This document shows, one piece after another, positions 5,483-6,792 of a stretch of 6,792 bases of DNA; within the stretch, counting starts at the first letter, position 1, and every line of letters begins with the position of its first letter. Where the stretch lies: contig DVKA01000109.1 in NCBI GenBank assembly GCA_018716365.1, positions 1 through 6,792 of the forward strand. The letters run 5' to 3'. Under the pieces are notes generated by a model. That model did no database searches, was not told where the DNA came from, and was given only the letters and a program-made list of their open reading frames with translations. This stretch comes from Candidatus Caccocola faecipullorum. GTDB taxonomy: Bacteria > Synergistota > Synergistia > Synergistales > Synergistaceae. Position numbers and translations under genes: made by a program.

Positions 5483-5516
5483 GCGCTAACATAAATATGG
5501 AAGGGGGGCGTTTCTT

Positions 5517-5747
5517 ATGAGGTCTGAGTGCAAGGGCTGCCTGCTCGTCGCCGCGGGGGTGTTCCTCGGCATCGGCGCGTATGCGCTGATCAAGAACGGC
5601 ACGGCGAAGAAGGCCGCCGTCAAGGCGCTCGCGAAGGGCATGGAGCTTCAGGAGAAGGTCGCATGCGCCGCGGAGAAGACGAAGGAAGCAGTCGCCGACA
5701 CCGTAGCCGAGGCCAGACTGGCCGCGGACGAGGATAAGTGCTGCTAG
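5517..5747 (+). CDS. Small single-span membrane protein (DUF6110-like; FezA-like by context)
   Basis: This 76-aa protein has a short N-terminus with C5-x-x-C8, one glycine-rich membrane segment (about residues 8-25, GVFLGIG), and then a long Lys/Ala/Glu helix (about 29-70), amphipathic and apolipoprotein-like, ending in Cys75-Cys76. The layout resembles what I recall of DUF6110, small proteins encoded next to HMA-type P-type ATPases, and of the small membrane protein FezA of ferrosome loci; this is memory of families, not a search. GGAAGGGGGG at 5499-5508, 8 bases before the ATG, gives a strong start. The ATPase gene begins 67 bases downstream across a hairpin, so the two are probably co-transcribed. 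Possible roles are anchoring, curving or tethering the membrane, or presenting metal to the pump. The Cys pairs at both ends are notable. The gene is certain; the function is inferred. Confidence 0.88.
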   Translation: MRSECKGCLLVAAGVFLGIGAYALIKNGTAKKAAVKALAKGMELQEKVACAAEKTKEAVADTVAEARLAADEDKCC

Positions 5748-5758
5748 CACAGTGGAAC

Positions 5759-5791
5759 GAGTCCGCGTTTCGTTTTCGCAAATGCGGACTC
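5759..5791 (+). other. Intercistronic hairpin between the small protein and ATPase genes
   Basis: GAGTCCGCGTTT (5759-5770) pairs with AAATGCGGACTC (5780-5791), 12 pairs with one G-U. There is no T-run after it (CATTTGG), so it is not a good terminator. It more likely protects or ends the upstream part of the message, or causes partial termination, so that the small protein is made in excess over the ATPase. Confidence 0.65.
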
Positions 5792-5814
5792 ATTTGGATT
5801 GCGGGGAAGATTTT

Positions 5815-6792
5815 ATGGAGTTTAAGATTGTTCACGAACTGCCGGGACGCATACGGCTGCGGACGCCCGCGGGGACGTTCTCTAAGGACGAGGTGCCCGC
5901 GCTCTGCGCCGTGCTCGAAGCGCTGCGCGGCGTGGAAAGGGCGCAGGCTTCGCACCGCACCGGCAGCGTGCTTATATATTTCGAACGGGAACGCCGCGAC
6001 GAAATTCTGACCGCCGTCTCGATAATGACGCGCGACTACTACGAGGACATCACGATGCCGCGCCGCGGCGCGCCGCTCGCCTCTACGCTGCTGCGCACGG
6101 CGGCGGGGATGGCCTTCCGCATGTTTTTCCTGCCGCACCACGTGCGGCACGCGCTGTGCCTGTGGCGCGCCGCGCCCTACATAGCGCGCGGTCTGAAGGC
6201 TTTTTTCCTTGCGCGGCGGCTCAACGTCGCCGTGCTCGACGCCGCCGCGATTTCAAGCGCGATACTGCGCCGCGACTTCACGACTGCGGGCGTCATAATG
6301 ACGCTGATGTCCCTCTCCGAGGAGATGGAGGCGTGGACGCAGCACCGTTCCAAGGAGGACCTAGCGCAAAGCCTCGCGCTGCGCGTCGACCGCGTCTGGA
6401 TTAAAAAAGACGGCGCTGAGGTTGAGATACCCTTCTCCGAGCTGCGCGCGGGAGACCTGCTCATAGTCCGCGCCGGCTCGATAATCCCGGCCGACGGCAC
6501 AGTCGCCGAAGGGGAAGCCGTCGTCAACCAGTCCTCGATGACGGGCGAGCCGCTCGGCATAGTCCGCCGCGCCGGAGCGAGCGTCTACGCGGGAACCGCG
6601 GTCGAAGAGGGCGAAATAACGATTGAAGTCACAGCCGCCGCCGGAACGACGCGGATAGACAAAATAATCCGGGTCATCGAGGAATCCGAGGGGCGCAAGG
6701 CATCCGTCCAGAGCCAGGCCGAAAAGCTTGCCGACTCGATAGTGCCCTACAACTTCGCGCTCGCCGCGGCGGTCTATCTCTTCACGCGCAGC
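5815..6792 (+). CDS. Heavy-metal-type (P1B) P-type ATPase, 3' partial; FezB-like candidate
   Basis: The first 326 codons are open to the window edge. Residues 1-80 form a ferredoxin-like HMA_2-type domain (KIVHELPGRIRLR at 4-16) with no CxxC; three arginines (12, 14, 16) stand where metal-binding cysteines might be expected. A basic linker and weakly hydrophobic helices follow (about 92-132), then RLNVAVLDAAAISSAI (135-150) and FTTAGVIMTLMSLSEEMEAW (155-174), the usual membrane helices before the actuator. The actuator domain carries GDLLIVRAGSIIPADGTV (213-230) and the TGE phosphatase loop at 243-245 in NQSSMTGEP. The phosphorylation DKTGT site and the TM4 metal motif lie past the window, so the metal cannot be read directly. 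GGGGAAG at 5803-5809 sets the start. The arginine-rich N-domain and the tiny partner gene recall the P1B6 ATPases of ferrosome (fez) loci, which load iron into membrane-bound granules. Alternative: a general divalent-metal exporter. Confidence 0.93.
   Translation, partial: MEFKIVHELPGRIRLRTPAGTFSKDEVPALCAVLEALRGVERAQASHRTGSVLIYFERERRDEILTAVSIMTRDYYEDITMPRRGAPLASTLLRTAAGMAFRMFFLPHHVRHALCLWRAAPYIARGLKAFFLARRLNVAVLDAAAISSAILRRDFTTAGVIMTLMSLSEEMEAWTQHRSKEDLAQSLALRVDRVWIKKDGAEVEIPFSELRAGDLLIVRAGSIIPADGTVAEGEAVVNQSSMTGEPLGIVRRAGASVYAGTAVEEGEITIEVTAAAGTTRIDKIIRVIEESEGRKASVQSQAEKLADSIVPYNFALAAAVYLFTRS

Noticed and set aside
1..6792. CRISPR array, tRNA, rRNA or insertion sequence
   Set aside because: I saw no regularly spaced repeats, no tRNA cloverleaf or rRNA sequence and no transposase motif on either strand.

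Overview
The window looks like a piece of a GC-rich anaerobic bacterial chromosome, most likely from the Synergistota (Cloacibacillus or Synergistes type). This is inferred from the gene set (HydG maturase, NifX-like protein with a His/Cys tail, dicarboxylate/amino-acid symporter, HMA-type P-type ATPase), strong GC third-position bias and strong GGAGG-type ribosome sites. It is not proven by any marker gene. There are five real genes plus the partial gene at the left edge, separated by unusually large, signal-rich intergenic regions (about 660, 610 and 410 bases).

Left to right: (1) the 3' part of a NifX/NafY-type (Nitro_FeMo-Co domain) protein, closed by a perfect 13-bp terminator hairpin. 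(2) A 660-base AT-richer gap with a 17-bp perfect palindrome, a palindromic intergenic repeat, a promoter candidate, an 11-bp tandem repeat and a leader hairpin. (3) A complete DAACS-family sodium/carboxylate or amino-acid symporter with changed substrate-site residues, then a UUCG-loop terminator. (4) A second gap with a minus-strand promoter, a 16-bp palindrome and a hairpin, which may delimit a small RNA. (5) A class I SAM-dependent methyltransferase (+). (6) hydG (-), convergent with the methyltransferase across a bidirectional terminator, and preceded by a long leader with an intrinsic terminator that suggests attenuation. (7) Divergently from hydG, a two-gene (+) unit: a 76-aa membrane-anchored helical protein and a heavy-metal-type P-type ATPase that runs off the right edge.

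The most interesting part is the right end. A tiny protein with one membrane segment and a Lys/Ala/Glu helix (DUF6110-like as I recall that family), followed by a P1B ATPase whose N-terminal domain has a HELPGRIRLR arginine motif instead of a CxxC metal site, is the arrangement I associate with ferrosome (fez) loci, which make membrane-bound iron-phosphate storage granules. The promoter has an extended -10 and a palindrome with TTAG/CTAA half-sites placed just downstream of it, as expected for a metal-responsive repressor. It shares its upstream region with hydG, itself an iron-consuming pathway gene. The ferrosome reading is an inference from architecture and needs the rest of the ATPase and a homology search.
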